A stretch of 64,000 nt of DNA, taken from positions 44,590-108,589 of the forward strand of contig WYAZ01000081.1 of assembly GCA_011526105.1 (NCBI GenBank), read 5' to 3'. The stretch's first letter is position 1. Each line of letters opens with the position of its first letter. The notes beneath the pieces are model-generated. The model made no database searches. It saw nothing but the letters and a program-made list of their open reading frames with translations, and was not told where the DNA came from. Positions 56,067 through 64,000 of this stretch are shown here, in pieces. The translations under genes were made by a program, and so were the position numbers. This DNA is from Deltaproteobacteria bacterium (lineage in GTDB: Bacteria > Myxococcota > Kuafuiibacteriia > Kuafuiibacteriales > Kuafuiibacteriaceae).

Positions 56067-56367
56067 GTGATCGTACGACGTGGTGGTGAGCGTGGTCGTG
56101 GCCCTCATCGGGAAACGTGGCCTCTGGCCGTAGCCGATGGAACGAAACGGTTTTCGAAACGCTTGCACGGAACAACCCGTCGCCCCCGCCCGATACCGCC
56201 GCCATGCTCAGCATCGAGAAGCAATACCTGTCGACCGGATGAAGGAAGCATGACGTCATCGCATGCGATTCGGTGATGAAGAGCCGGCGCGGGACCACGG
56301 CGAGGGCCACGACGCATGTTTCCCGACGAGGGCCACGAGCACGCTCACGACCAGGTTTCGCGATCAC
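56067..56367. repeat. 301-bp inverted-repeat element (MITE-like)
   Basis: Two 50-nt arms, 56067-56116 and 56318-56367, are inverted copies with 42 of 50 positions matching. The inner 31 nt match at 29 positions. Weaker pairing continues about 20 nt further in after a 5-nt offset. The arms bracket 201 nt that hold no convincing gene but two 10-bp palindromes (ATGACGTCAT and TCGCATGCGA, 56250-56268). A non-autonomous transposable element is the likeliest identity. The rest of the gap, 55940-56066 and 56368-56464, shows nothing identifiable. Confidence 0.6.
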
Positions 56368-56464
56368 GAATACGAATCAGCGCTCCGCAGGACTCGATGA
56401 GCCGCGAGGACGCGCGCGACCGAGGGTGACAGAGTCCGGACAGGGTGATAACCCGGCGTCGTGA

Positions 56465-56631
56465 CTAGAGCTCATCTCAAGACCCCCTCGGTCGCGATTT
56501 CGACCGATCCGCGTCGGCCCGCCGTGTTGGGCCTCATCGCGTTGTCGCAGGATAGCGCATTCGTCGGCCCGCCTTGCGGGCCTGGCGTCTTGGCCGTCTC
56601 GCTCGGTCGGGGGTATTGAGATGAGCTCTAG
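56465..56631. repeat. 167-bp element with 16-bp perfect terminal inverted repeats
   Basis: CTAGAGCTCATCTCAA (56465-56480) and TTGAGATGAGCTCTAG (56616-56631) are exact reverse complements; similarity continues inward (GACCCCCTCGG versus the complement of CGGGGGTA). The left end matches the short repeat at 41776-41820. A TA at each tip would fit a Tc1/mariner-type MITE. No transposase lies in the window. The right arm contains the start codon of the following acyl-CoA ligase gene. Confidence 0.7.
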
Positions 56632-58216
56632 GCTCGTCTCGCCCGCGCGGCCCCTCAACCTCACCGACGTCTTCCTGGATCGCCTCGTTCGCGAGGGACG
56701 CGGAGGGCAGGTGGCGCTCATCGTCGACCACGGGGAGCGCGTCGAGAAGTACACCTACCAAGAGCTCGCGCATCGTTCGGCCCAGGTGGGCCACGAACTC
56801 AGAGCGCTGGGGCTCGGTCTCGAAGACCGCGTCTTCATCGTGCTCGAGGACGGCGTGGACTGGGTGACCGCGTTCTTCGGCGCGCTCAAGATCGGCTGCA
56901 CGGTCATGTTCTTGAACCCCGAGGTCACGAGCGAGGAGCTCGGCTTCTACATGGCGGATAGCCGCGCCAAGGGCCTCGTCACCCGCAGCGCGATCGCCGA
57001 TCGCCTCCCAGAAGAGCGACCCTTCTTGAAGGCGCTCCTGGTGGCGGACGAAGAGGCCACGCAGGCCCGTATCGCCGGGATGCCCAAAGAACTCGAGGCC
57101 GCCCCCACGACCGAAGAGGACTTCGCCATCTGGCTGTATTCCAGCGGTTCGACCGGCGCCCCGAAGGCGGCGGTCCATCGCGCGATGGACTTCGTCTTCA
57201 ACACCGAGCGGTACCCCAAAGAGGTGCTCGAGATGTCGGAGAAGGACCGGACACTCAGCGTGCCCAAGCTCTTCTTCGGCTACGCCACCGGCTCGAACCT
57301 GCTCTTTCCCTTCTACTACGGCGGCAGCGCGGTGCTCTTTCCCGACAAACCCACGCCCGACCGGCTGTTTGAGCTCGCGGAAAGGCACCAGGCCACGATG
57401 CTCATCAACGTGCCGACGATGATCGCTCAGATGACCGAGACCTACGAACGCCGCGCGCAGGCCGGCGAGGCGCCGAAACTTGGGAGCATGCGGCTCCTCA
57501 CCTCCGCCGGCGAGGCCCTGCCGCCGGAGCTGCACGAGAGATGGCGCCGGGCCACCAAGATCGAGATCCTCGACGGCATCGGCAGCGCGGAGATGTTTCA
57601 CGTCTTCATCTCGGCGCGAATGGGCGAGGTTCACCCCGGCAGCCTCGGCCGTCTGGTCGCCGGTTACGACGCGAAGATCATCGACCAAGAGGGCAAAGAG
57701 TGCGGGCCGGGCGAAGTCGGCACCTTGTGGGTGCGCGGAGACTCCTCCGCGGCCTTCTACTGGCAGCGCGCCGAGAAGTCGCGCGAGGTCCTCCAAGGCG
57801 GGTGGGTCGTCTCGAGCGATCAGTTCATGCGCGACGCAGAAGGTCAGTTCCACTACCGCGGGCGGGCGGACGACCTGCTGAAAGTCGGCGGTCGATGGCT
57901 CGCCCCGCAAGAGATCGAGGACGCACTCACAAAACATCCGGCGGTCGCCGAGGCCGGCGCGAGCGCCTTCGCGCAAGAAGGGCTCACCAAGCCCATGGCC
58001 TTCGTCATTCTACGCGCCGGCTTCGAACCTACGCCCGAGCTCGCCAAGGCCCTCTCGCAGCACGTGGCCGACACCACCCTGCCCTTCAAGGCGCCGCGCT
58101 TCATCGAGTTTGTGACCGAGCTACCACGCAGCGACCGAGACAAGCTCGCTCGTGGTGCGCTCGAGAAGCTGGCCGGTGAAGCGGCGGTGCGTCGCGGTCT
58201 GGGGGTCGAAGGATGA
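56621..58216 (+). CDS. Benzoate-CoA ligase family acyl-CoA synthetase
   Basis: A 531-aa ANL-superfamily enzyme that activates a carboxylate as an adenylate, then as a CoA thioester. The P-loop is YSSGSTGAPKAAVHRA (near 173-188). Other marks are LFFGYATGSNLLFPFYYGG, LLTSAGEALPPELHERW, DGIGSAEMFHVF, YHYRGRADDLLKVGGRWLAP-like FHYRGRADDLLKVGGRWLA, and the C-terminal RSDRDKLARGAL with the catalytic Lys. The N-terminus NLTDVFLDRLVREGRGG is typical of benzoate-CoA ligases. The ATG lies inside a repeat arm and no alternative start is evident. Its end overlaps purC (ATGA). No aromatic-degradation genes are nearby, so the substrate is uncertain. Confidence 0.85.
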   Translation: MSSRLVSPARPLNLTDVFLDRLVREGRGGQVALIVDHGERVEKYTYQELAHRSAQVGHELRALGLGLEDRVFIVLEDGVDWVTAFFGALKIGCTVMFLNPEVTSEELGFYMADSRAKGLVTRSAIADRLPEERPFLKALLVADEEATQARIAGMPKELEAAPTTEEDFAIWLYSSGSTGAPKAAVHRAMDFVFNTERYPKEVLEMSEKDRTLSVPKLFFGYATGSNLLFPFYYGGSAVLFPDKPTPDRLFELAERHQATMLINVPTMIAQMTETYERRAQAGEAPKLGSMRLLTSAGEALPPELHERWRRATKIEILDGIGSAEMFHVFISARMGEVHPGSLGRLVAGYDAKIIDQEGKECGPGEVGTLWVRGDSSAAFYWQRAEKSREVLQGGWVVSSDQFMRDAEGQFHYRGRADDLLKVGGRWLAPQEIEDALTKHPAVAEAGASAFAQEGLTKPMAFVILRAGFEPTPELAKALSQHVADTTLPFKAPRFIEFVTELPRSDRDKLARGALEKLAGEAAVRRGLGVEG

Positions 58217-59184
58217 CGCGGGAACCTCTCAGTCCGGAGCGGGCGCGCCTGCAGCTCCCCCACACCCTCGAGCGAACGCAGTTCTCCGGCCTAGGGACAC
58301 TCTACACCGGCAAGGTCCGCGACGTTTACCGCGAAGGGGACCGGTTGGTGCTCGTCACCAGCGATCGCGTGAGCGCCTTCGACCACGTGCTCGGCACCAT
58401 CCCCTTCAAGGGACAGATCCTAAACTCCATCGCCCTCGACGCCTTTCGTCGCACCGAAGACATCCTCCCCAACCACCTGCGCGATGTGCCCGATCCCAAC
58501 GTCATGGTGGCGGTGGCGCTCGCCGCGCACCCGGTCGAGTTCGTGGTGCGCGAATACATCACCGGCTCCTTGTGGCGGGACTACGCGGCGGGCAAGGCCA
58601 GCTACGTCGATCTGCCGCCGGGCCTCACCAAGGATCAGAAGCTCCCGATGGGGCCCATCCTCACCCCGAGCACCAAGGCCGACCTCGGGTTGCATGACGA
58701 GGCGGTCTCGAAGCAAGATCTCATCCGGCGCGGACTCATGTCGGCAAAGGCGCTCGAGGAGGCCGAAGAAGCGGTGTTCGCCCTGTTCGCGCGCGGTCGC
58801 GAACTCGCGCGCTCGCGGGGTCTCATCATGGTCGACACCAAGTACGAGCTCGGTCGCGACGCGCAGGGTCGGCTCACGCTGATGGATGAGCTGCACACCC
58901 CGGACTCCTCCCGCTATTGGCTGGCGTCCACCTACGAGTCGCGGCGGGCGTCCGGAGAGCCTCCGGAGATGCTCGACAAGGAGAACCTGCGGCGGTGGCT
59001 CATGGAGGAGAAAGGCTTCTCGGGCCACGGGACTCCGCCCGCGCTCGACGACCCCATCCGAGTCGATCTCGCGCTGTTCTATGGTCGCCTTCACGAGCGC
59101 TTGCTCGGCGCGCTCCCCGAAGTCGAGGTCGGACCGGCCGGCGCCCGCATCGAAGCGAACCTTCGCTCGGGCGGGTATCTCTAG
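58213..59184 (+). CDS. purC: Phosphoribosylaminoimidazole-succinocarboxamide synthase
   Basis: A 323-aa SAICAR synthetase, which joins aspartate to CAIR in purine synthesis. It has LYTGKVRDVYREGDRLVLVT, TSDRVSAFDHVLGTIPFKG, EFVVREYITGSLWRDYAAG and IMVDTKYELGRDAQGRLTL, followed by DELHTPDSSRYWLASTYE. The length matches the longer (yeast ADE1-like) class rather than the 240-aa E. coli form. The start overlaps the ligase gene by 4 nt. It is convergent with purB, the next pathway enzyme, with only 3 nt between the stops. Confidence 0.94.
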   Translation: MTREPLSPERARLQLPHTLERTQFSGLGTLYTGKVRDVYREGDRLVLVTSDRVSAFDHVLGTIPFKGQILNSIALDAFRRTEDILPNHLRDVPDPNVMVAVALAAHPVEFVVREYITGSLWRDYAAGKASYVDLPPGLTKDQKLPMGPILTPSTKADLGLHDEAVSKQDLIRRGLMSAKALEEAEEAVFALFARGRELARSRGLIMVDTKYELGRDAQGRLTLMDELHTPDSSRYWLASTYESRRASGEPPEMLDKENLRRWLMEEKGFSGHGTPPALDDPIRVDLALFYGRLHERLLGALPEVEVGPAGARIEANLRSGGYL

Positions 59185-59187
59185 ATC

Positions 59188-60498
59188 TCAGGTCGCAAGG
59201 GCTCGGTCGATGATCAGGTCGATGTTTGCGAGATGCTTCTCGAGATCGAAGCAGGCCTCGATCTCCGCTGGGCTCAAGTGCTGGTTGAGCTCGGCATCGG
59301 ACATGAGCAGGGACTTCAGATCGAGGCCCTCTTCCCACACCCTCATCGCGTTCCGCTGCACCATTACGTAGGCGCTCTGCCGCGGCAGGCCCTTCTCGGC
59401 CAACCGCAGGAGTACGTTCTGCGAGAAGGCGAGTCCTCGCATCTTCTCGAGGTTGTGCATCATGTTCTCCGGATAGACGACGAGGCCTTCGACCACTCGT
59501 CGAATTCGGCGCAGCATGAACACGGAGAGGATCGTGGCGTCGGGGGCGATGACCCGCTCGACCGAAGAGTGGGAGATGTCTCGCTCGTGCCAGAGCGCCA
59601 CGTTCTCGAGCGCCGCTTGCGCATAGCTTCGGAGCAGACGCGCGAGGCCGGTCAGGTTCTCCGTGAGGATGGGATTCCGCTTGTGCGGCATCGCGGAGGA
59701 GCCCTTCTGCCCAGCGGTGAAAGGCTCCTCGGCCTCGTAGACCTCGGTGCGCTGCAGGTGACGCACCTCGATCGAGAAGCGCTCGATCGAGGCTCCCATG
59801 ACCGCGAGCACCGAGAAGAGCTGGGCGTGACGATCACGGGGCACCACCTGCGTCGCCACCGGCTCCGCCTTAAGGCCGAGCTTCGCGAGGGCCACCTTCT
59901 CGAGCTCGGGCGAAAAATGCGCAGAGGTCCCCATGGCCCCGGAGAGCTTGCCATAGCCGATCTCTTCCTCGGCGGCGGCGAGACGGACCTGGCTGCGGCG
60001 CACCTCGGCGTACCAACCGGCGAGCACAAAACCGAAGCTGATCGGCTCCCCGTGGATGCCGTGCGAGCGACCCATCATCGGGGTCCGGCGGTGTTCGAGG
60101 GTGCGTTTTTGAATGGCCTCGGCCAAGAGCTCGAGTTCGCTCGCGATCAGCGCCACCGCCTCGCGAAGCGTGAGGGCCAAAGCGGTGTCGAGCACGTCGC
60201 TGGAGGTGAGACCAAAGTGGATGTGCCTGGCCGGTGGGCCGGCCAGCTCCTCGAAGGCGGTCAAGAACGCGATGACGTCGTGCTTGGTGGTCTTCTCGAT
60301 CTCGTCTGCACGGCGCGCCAGCGCCTCGAAGTCGACCTGGCTCGCCACGCGCTTCAGAGCGGCAAGGTCCTCCGCCGGCAGCAGCCCCGCTTCCGCCATG
60401 GCCTCGGTGGCGGCGAGCTCCACCTTCAGCCAGGTCTTCAGCTTGTGGGCCTCGGACCACAGAGCGCCCACGTCTTCCGGGGTGTACCTGGGGACCAT
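59188..60498 (-). CDS. purB: Adenylosuccinate lyase
   Basis: A 436-aa fumarase-superfamily lyase that acts twice in purine synthesis (SAICAR to AICAR, and adenylosuccinate to AMP). The family signature is GSSAMPHKRNP near residue 264. Also seen are HFGLTSSDVLDTALALTLRE, GRSHGIHGEPISFGFVLAGW and SHSSVERVIAPDATILSVF. I use ATG 60498 (MVPRYTPEDVGALW); upstream in-frame sequence is a shadow of the next gene. It starts 3 nt after the stop of the kinase-like gene on the same strand. Confidence 0.95.
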   Translation of the reverse strand: MVPRYTPEDVGALWSEAHKLKTWLKVELAATEAMAEAGLLPAEDLAALKRVASQVDFEALARRADEIEKTTKHDVIAFLTAFEELAGPPARHIHFGLTSSDVLDTALALTLREAVALIASELELLAEAIQKRTLEHRRTPMMGRSHGIHGEPISFGFVLAGWYAEVRRSQVRLAAAEEEIGYGKLSGAMGTSAHFSPELEKVALAKLGLKAEPVATQVVPRDRHAQLFSVLAVMGASIERFSIEVRHLQRTEVYEAEEPFTAGQKGSSAMPHKRNPILTENLTGLARLLRSYAQAALENVALWHERDISHSSVERVIAPDATILSVFMLRRIRRVVEGLVVYPENMMHNLEKMRGLAFSQNVLLRLAEKGLPRQSAYVMVQRNAMRVWEEGLDLKSLLMSDAELNQHLSPAEIEACFDLEKHLANIDLIIDRALAT

Positions 60499-60500
60499 GG

Positions 60501-63500
60501 CTACTTCGGATCCGCGCAGCAGCGGTAGCCGAGCATCGCATCCGCAGCGCCCGCCGCCTTCTTCTTCCTGGATGCACAACGAGCGTCGTAGCTCGGGCGA
60601 TCGGCGCTGCCGCCCTTGATGACGTAGGAACCGCTGGACCACTCGGTGGAGGTCCATTCGGCGACGTTCCCCGAGAGATCGAGCACGTTGTATGCTCCGC
60701 GACACTTCGCGAAGGTGCCGCTGGCTGCGACTTCACGATCGTTGCCTTCTTCGTCCTCGGTGTTGCAGTTCTCCGGGTTCCACTGGTTACCGTACGGGAA
60801 GCGGCTGCCGCTGGGCCCCTTGCAGGCCTTCTCCCATTCCTCTTCACTGCATAGGCGCTTGCTTCGGCCCTTGCAGGACTTTTCGGCCGACTTGTAGCTG
60901 ACCTTCGTCGAGGGCATCTTGCCGCGGGAGTTTGGCGCCTCGTAGTAGTCGATGCAGTACGCGGCCAGGGTCTTGGACGCGTAGGGCAGATCACCGAAGT
61001 TCCGGTCGGGGTCATTCATGGGCGCCCCCATCATGAAGTTGCCTTCTTTGATGAGCATCATGCCCTTCGGACAGGTGCCGCCTTCGGCGACCACGGCGGC
61101 AGCCGCGGCGGCGGCCTCTTCCTTCTTTTTCGCCTCGGCCTCGCGCTTCGCTTCTTCCTGGGCGCGGCGTCGTTCTTCGGCTGCTTGCGCGGCCTCTTCC
61201 TTCTTCGCGCGCTCTTCCTCGCGCCGGGCCTTCTGCTCCTCGAGGATCGCCTTTCGGTCGGCCTCACGCGCTTCGCGAGCCTGTTTGTCTTCGAGCTCTC
61301 GCGCCTTCTTTGCGGCGGCGGCGGCGGCGGACTTCTCACGAGCGGCGATCTCTTCGGCTCGGCGCTGAGCGAGCAGCTCGGAGTCCCTGCGCTTGCGCTC
61401 ATCGTCGACGCGCGACCGCGCCTCGGCTTCGCGTTTGGCCGCCTCATCGGCCTTCCTTCGCTGGGCTTCCGCCTCGTCGCCTCGCTTGGCTTCTTCGGCC
61501 TTGCGCACGGCCTCGAGCGCAGCGAGCCGAGCGGCTTCCTCTGCCTTCACGCGGCTCTCCGCCTCCTCCTGCGCCTTGCGGGCGTCTTCCGCCGCAGCGC
61601 CGCGCGCCTCGACCTCGACCTCCGCCTTGGCCAGGTTCTCGGTGGCGAGCTTCGCGAGCTCGTTCTGCCGTTCGATGAGCGCACGCACTTGCTCCGTCTG
61701 CCGGTCGCTCATGACTTTGAAACCAAACGCCCCAAAGCCGACGAGGAGGACCATGAAGCCGGCCAAGGCGCCGATGAGCAGCTTGGTGTTGTCGCCGCCA
61801 CGCGCCTGGTTACGCCCGCCGATGCGGCTCTCGCTTCGGAGGATCTCATCCCCTCGAACCATGAGCGGCCTCGCTGCGGTGGGCTCCTGCACTGATGTGT
61901 CAGGGCCCGCCTTGCCGAAGAGGCCGGTCGAAGAGAGCCGTGCGGCACCGCTCGGTGGACTGCTGATGGTCGGGTCGGGCGCTCGGCTGATCGCCGAGAG
62001 CCGTGGACGGGTGGCGGGCCTGGCCTTCGACAGACCCTTGCCCAAGCTCGCGCCGTTCTTTCGGTCGGCCCGCTCCACGACCTCGGTGGGCGGAGCCACT
62101 CGACCGAGTCCGGGCTTGTTCGTCTTGGGTTCGCCCTGGGTTCCGGCGGCGGTCTCGCCGCGCTCGGGGCTCGGCCCGGGTACGTCGAGTCGGCCGGCGC
62201 GCGTGGACTCCTCGGCCGGCGCGGCGCCGAGCCCCACCGAGGCCATGCTCGAGGCGGCGGGCACACTCGAGATCGCGGGCGGCGGCGCGCTTTGCACGCC
62301 GACCTGGTGAACGTTGGTCGCCCTGGGGTCAGCGATGAGCTCGATCTGCGAGTTCGAGATCTCCGAGAGGTCTTCGATGGCCTCGGTCGGCTCATCACCC
62401 TCCTCCATGGCGGACGCGCCCAGAGGCCGAGCCGAGTCGTCGGCCGGCAAAGGCGCAGGGAGACGGATCTCGGAGGAGCCCCTCTTGGACACGTCCTCGA
62501 TCATCGAGTCCTCGATCGCCGCGAAGTTTCCCGTCTCTTCGACCGGTCTCGCTCCGTGCTTCGAGATGTCCAAGCGTTGCGTGGGGGCTTCGTCCGCGCG
62601 GTCACTCGCGCGAACACGCTCGGGCGGCGGCTCCGAAGGCGCGGCGGGCGCCTCCGCCTCTCGCGAACCCGTATCACCCTGCGGGGGAGGCGGCGGCGGC
62701 GTCACGCTGGTCGCCGGCGCCGAGGCCACCGGCGCCGAGGTCCGAGCCGGCGGCGGCGAGCTCGGCGCGACCGGGGTCACTGGCTGGTCACCACGCTCGA
62801 GGGCGCGGCGCAGGTCTTCGTAGAGACCTCCGGCGGTGGGATAGCGGTCCTTCGCGTTTCTAGAGAGCGAACGCTTCAGGAGCCGAACGAGGCCTGAGTC
62901 CAAGCCTGAGCTCGAGAAGTTGACCTGGTCCGGCTTGTTCTCGTCGTAGAGCATGCCGAGCAGCATCTCGGTGAGGATGACGCCGAGGCTGTAGACGTCG
63001 GCGGCTTGCGGGACCTCTTCGACCTCGAGCCGAACCTCGGGCGCCAGGTATCGGAAGTTGGTGCCTTTGGACTTCTGAATCGCGAGGAAGGGCTTCCTGG
63101 GGAGACCGCGCAGCAACCCGAAGTCGGTAACCTTCAAGAGGTCCGGAAGAACGATGACGTTGTCCGGCTTGAGGTTTCCGTGAATCGTGGTCTTGTGCGC
63201 GTAGTCGACCGCCTGACAGAGCTGATTGAAGATCGGCTCGACCTCCGAGAGACGGAAGAACTGATTCTTCTCCTTGCGCAGGTCGATGATCTTGCGAAGC
63301 GATAGACCCTCGAGGAACTGCATGGTGAAGAACGCGCGTTCCTCGTCTTTGCCCTCCTCGTAGATGCGAACGATGTTTTGGTGCGAGAGCTTCTTGGCGA
63401 GCTTCACTTCACGCGCGAAGAGCTTCTTCTCGTCGGCGGCCTGCAGCAGCTTGGCGTTGATGACCTTGAGCGCGACGTCCACGTCCACGTCTTGATCGTG

Positions 63501-63734
63501 GGCGCGATACACCACGCCCACGCCGCCGGTGCCCACGATGTCTTTGACCGTGTAGCGATTGCCGATGACGTCGCCGACCTTGTAGACGACACCCGAGACT
63601 CGGCTCTTCGTCTTCTGCTTCTCACGAAGCTCGGCCAAGGAAGCGCCCGGCTTCTTGGCGGTCAGCTCCGCGCCGCAGTTCCAGCACTTTTCGGCCCCGT
63701 CTTGAACGTGGCTACCGCATCGAAAACACAGCAA
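60501..63734 (-). CDS. Kinase-like membrane protein with coiled coil and SUMF1 (FGE-type) domain
   Basis: A 1077-aa protein from TTG 63734. Parts in order: zinc ribbon (CFRCGSHVQDGAEKCWNCGA); Hanks kinase-like domain (about 55-320) with GTGGVGVVYRAHD, Lys90 and DFG at 204-206, but HGN (185-187) in place of the catalytic HRD; disordered linker (330-640) containing EISNSQIELIADPR; transmembrane helix (about 648-672); a 200-residue charged coiled coil (Ala/Glu/Lys/Arg); and a SUMF1/formylglycine-generating-like domain (887-1077; MLIKEGNFMMGAPMNDPD, SEEEWEKACKGPSG, LDLSGNVAEWTSTEW, GYRCC). The Asp-to-Asn change suggests a pseudokinase. The extracytoplasmic SUMF1 domain probably binds rather than catalyses. 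Confidence 0.85.
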   Translation of the reverse strand: MLCFRCGSHVQDGAEKCWNCGAELTAKKPGASLAELREKQKTKSRVSGVVYKVGDVIGNRYTVKDIVGTGGVGVVYRAHDQDVDVDVALKVINAKLLQAADEKKLFAREVKLAKKLSHQNIVRIYEEGKDEERAFFTMQFLEGLSLRKIIDLRKEKNQFFRLSEVEPIFNQLCQAVDYAHKTTIHGNLKPDNVIVLPDLLKVTDFGLLRGLPRKPFLAIQKSKGTNFRYLAPEVRLEVEEVPQAADVYSLGVILTEMLLGMLYDENKPDQVNFSSSGLDSGLVRLLKRSLSRNAKDRYPTAGGLYEDLRRALERGDQPVTPVAPSSPPPARTSAPVASAPATSVTPPPPPPQGDTGSREAEAPAAPSEPPPERVRASDRADEAPTQRLDISKHGARPVEETGNFAAIEDSMIEDVSKRGSSEIRLPAPLPADDSARPLGASAMEEGDEPTEAIEDLSEISNSQIELIADPRATNVHQVGVQSAPPPAISSVPAASSMASVGLGAAPAEESTRAGRLDVPGPSPERGETAAGTQGEPKTNKPGLGRVAPPTEVVERADRKNGASLGKGLSKARPATRPRLSAISRAPDPTISSPPSGAARLSSTGLFGKAGPDTSVQEPTAARPLMVRGDEILRSESRIGGRNQARGGDNTKLLIGALAGFMVLLVGFGAFGFKVMSDRQTEQVRALIERQNELAKLATENLAKAEVEVEARGAAAEDARKAQEEAESRVKAEEAARLAALEAVRKAEEAKRGDEAEAQRRKADEAAKREAEARSRVDDERKRRDSELLAQRRAEEIAAREKSAAAAAAKKARELEDKQAREAREADRKAILEEQKARREEERAKKEEAAQAAEERRRAQEEAKREAEAKKKEEAAAAAAAVVAEGGTCPKGMMLIKEGNFMMGAPMNDPDRNFGDLPYASKTLAAYCIDYYEAPNSRGKMPSTKVSYKSAEKSCKGRSKRLCSEEEWEKACKGPSGSRFPYGNQWNPENCNTEDEEGNDREVAASGTFAKCRGAYNVLDLSGNVAEWTSTEWSSGSYVIKGGSADRPSYDARCASRKKKAAGAADAMLGYRCCADPK

Positions 63735-63817
63735 ACTCGCTACCCCTCTCGCCTGCTCCCAAACCGCCAGAGCGGCCCTGTTGTCGACGACTTAACGGTC
63801 TTAGACCATCGGTCGAT

Positions 63818-64000
63818 CTACCCGGGGACGGTCGGAGTGAATCCTCCCTCCCGGCTCCGCTCGGCAAAGCCTCGCTGCGCGCTTCGCTTGCCCTACCCGG
63901 GGACGGTCGGAGTGAATCCTCCCTCCCGGCTCCGCTCGGGAGGGGCTAGCTGCGCGCTTCGCTTGCCCTACCCGGGGACGGTCGGAGTGAATCCTCCCTC
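63818..64000. repeat. 75-bp direct tandem repeat, cut by the window end
   Basis: Units begin with CTACCCGGGGACGGTCGG at 63818, 63893 and 63968; the third runs off the window. Units one and two differ only by a few bases around 63863-63870 and 63938-63947. Each carries the segment GAATCCTCCCTCCCGGCTCC and a run rich in CGCT. No gene is seen in 63735-64000. The unit is longer than CRISPR repeats and has no distinct spacers. Confidence 0.85.

Noticed and set aside
55251..56168. Longer scpA reading through the M50 protease region
   Set aside because: The in-frame extension upstream of 55250 is Arg/Ala/His-rich shadow sequence of the M50 gene and the repeat element.
56067..56631. Degraded transposase gene in the gene-free gap
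   Set aside because: No frame shows a DDE, serine or tyrosine recombinase motif; only inverted repeats and short palindromes are seen.
63818..64000. CRISPR array
   Set aside because: The 75-bp units are contiguous direct repeats with no unique spacers, the unit is too long, and no cas genes are present.

Overview
The window is a high-GC, gene-dense chromosomal segment. It most likely comes from a myxobacterium or close relative (Myxococcota, Polyangia; Haliangium- or Sandaracinus-like). The evidence is the large Ser/Thr kinases with TPR or sulfatase-modifying (SUMF1) tails, many single-copy lipoproteins including one with two choice-of-anchor/ASH domains, a TIGR04563-type small ribbon-helix-helix protein, and a microcompartment shell set that matches in order and type what I recall of the Haliangium ochraceum locus. 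This placement is inference; no 16S gene is present.

Layout: 1-2.4 kb holds the end of parC and all of parE (topoisomerase IV). 2.4-13.2 kb is mostly envelope lipoproteins, with a nitronate monooxygenase, a methyltransferase and a small RHH regulator between them. 13.3-22.9 kb holds a TPR protein, smc, a zinc-ribbon protein, ftsY, zapA, a 6S RNA gene, 5-formyl-THF cyclo-ligase and a polysaccharide deacetylase. 22.9-25.1 kb is an exbB-exbD-tonB energy-transduction operon plus a 70-aa protein. 25.2-29.5 kb is a compact bacterial microcompartment (BMC) operon: tandem shell protein, hexamer, pentamer, CoA-acylating aldehyde dehydrogenase with an apparent encapsulation peptide, an EF-hand lipoprotein, and a second tandem shell protein. 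29.5-33.9 kb is a minus-strand heme operon (CcsA/HemX-like, hemA, hemC, hemD and two small genes). 34.0-37.6 kb holds thioredoxin, a large TPR membrane protein, tRNA-Ala(CGC), a small gene and a ComEA-like protein. 37.6-41.7 kb holds lysC and a TPR Ser/Thr kinase. 41.8-46.8 kb is an overlapping operon of a two-domain FAD oxidase, a CCG iron-sulfur protein and a lipid kinase. 46.9-55.9 kb holds hutH, a PilZ-like protein, aspS, and the rluB-scpB-scpA-M50 protease cluster. 55.9-56.6 kb has no gene and contains two inverted-repeat elements. 56.6-63.7 kb holds a benzoate-CoA-ligase-type enzyme coupled to purC, then purB and a kinase-like SUMF1 protein. The window ends inside a 75-bp tandem repeat.

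Functional links: parCE, smc and scpAB belong to one chromosome-segregation theme, although smc lies 36 kb from scpAB. The BMC operon can make a closed shell with hexamer, two tandem trimers and pentamer, plus an aldehyde-oxidising core. No enzyme that would produce the aldehyde and no phosphotransacylase is present, so the substrate is unknown. Most genes within operons overlap by 4 nt, often with TTG or GTG starts (TTGA, GTGA, ATGA), which suggests translational coupling.

The most notable observations are: the BMC locus with an envelope lipoprotein inserted and stacked hairpins upstream; a probable 6S RNA; a kinase-SUMF1 fusion whose HRD motif reads HGN; a linker motif shared by the two kinase proteins; an SMC with a roughly 125-residue hinge-region insertion; an AGPS-like/glycolate-oxidase-like double FAD protein; and two families of small inverted-repeat elements, one of which supplies a stop codon and a start codon to neighbouring genes.
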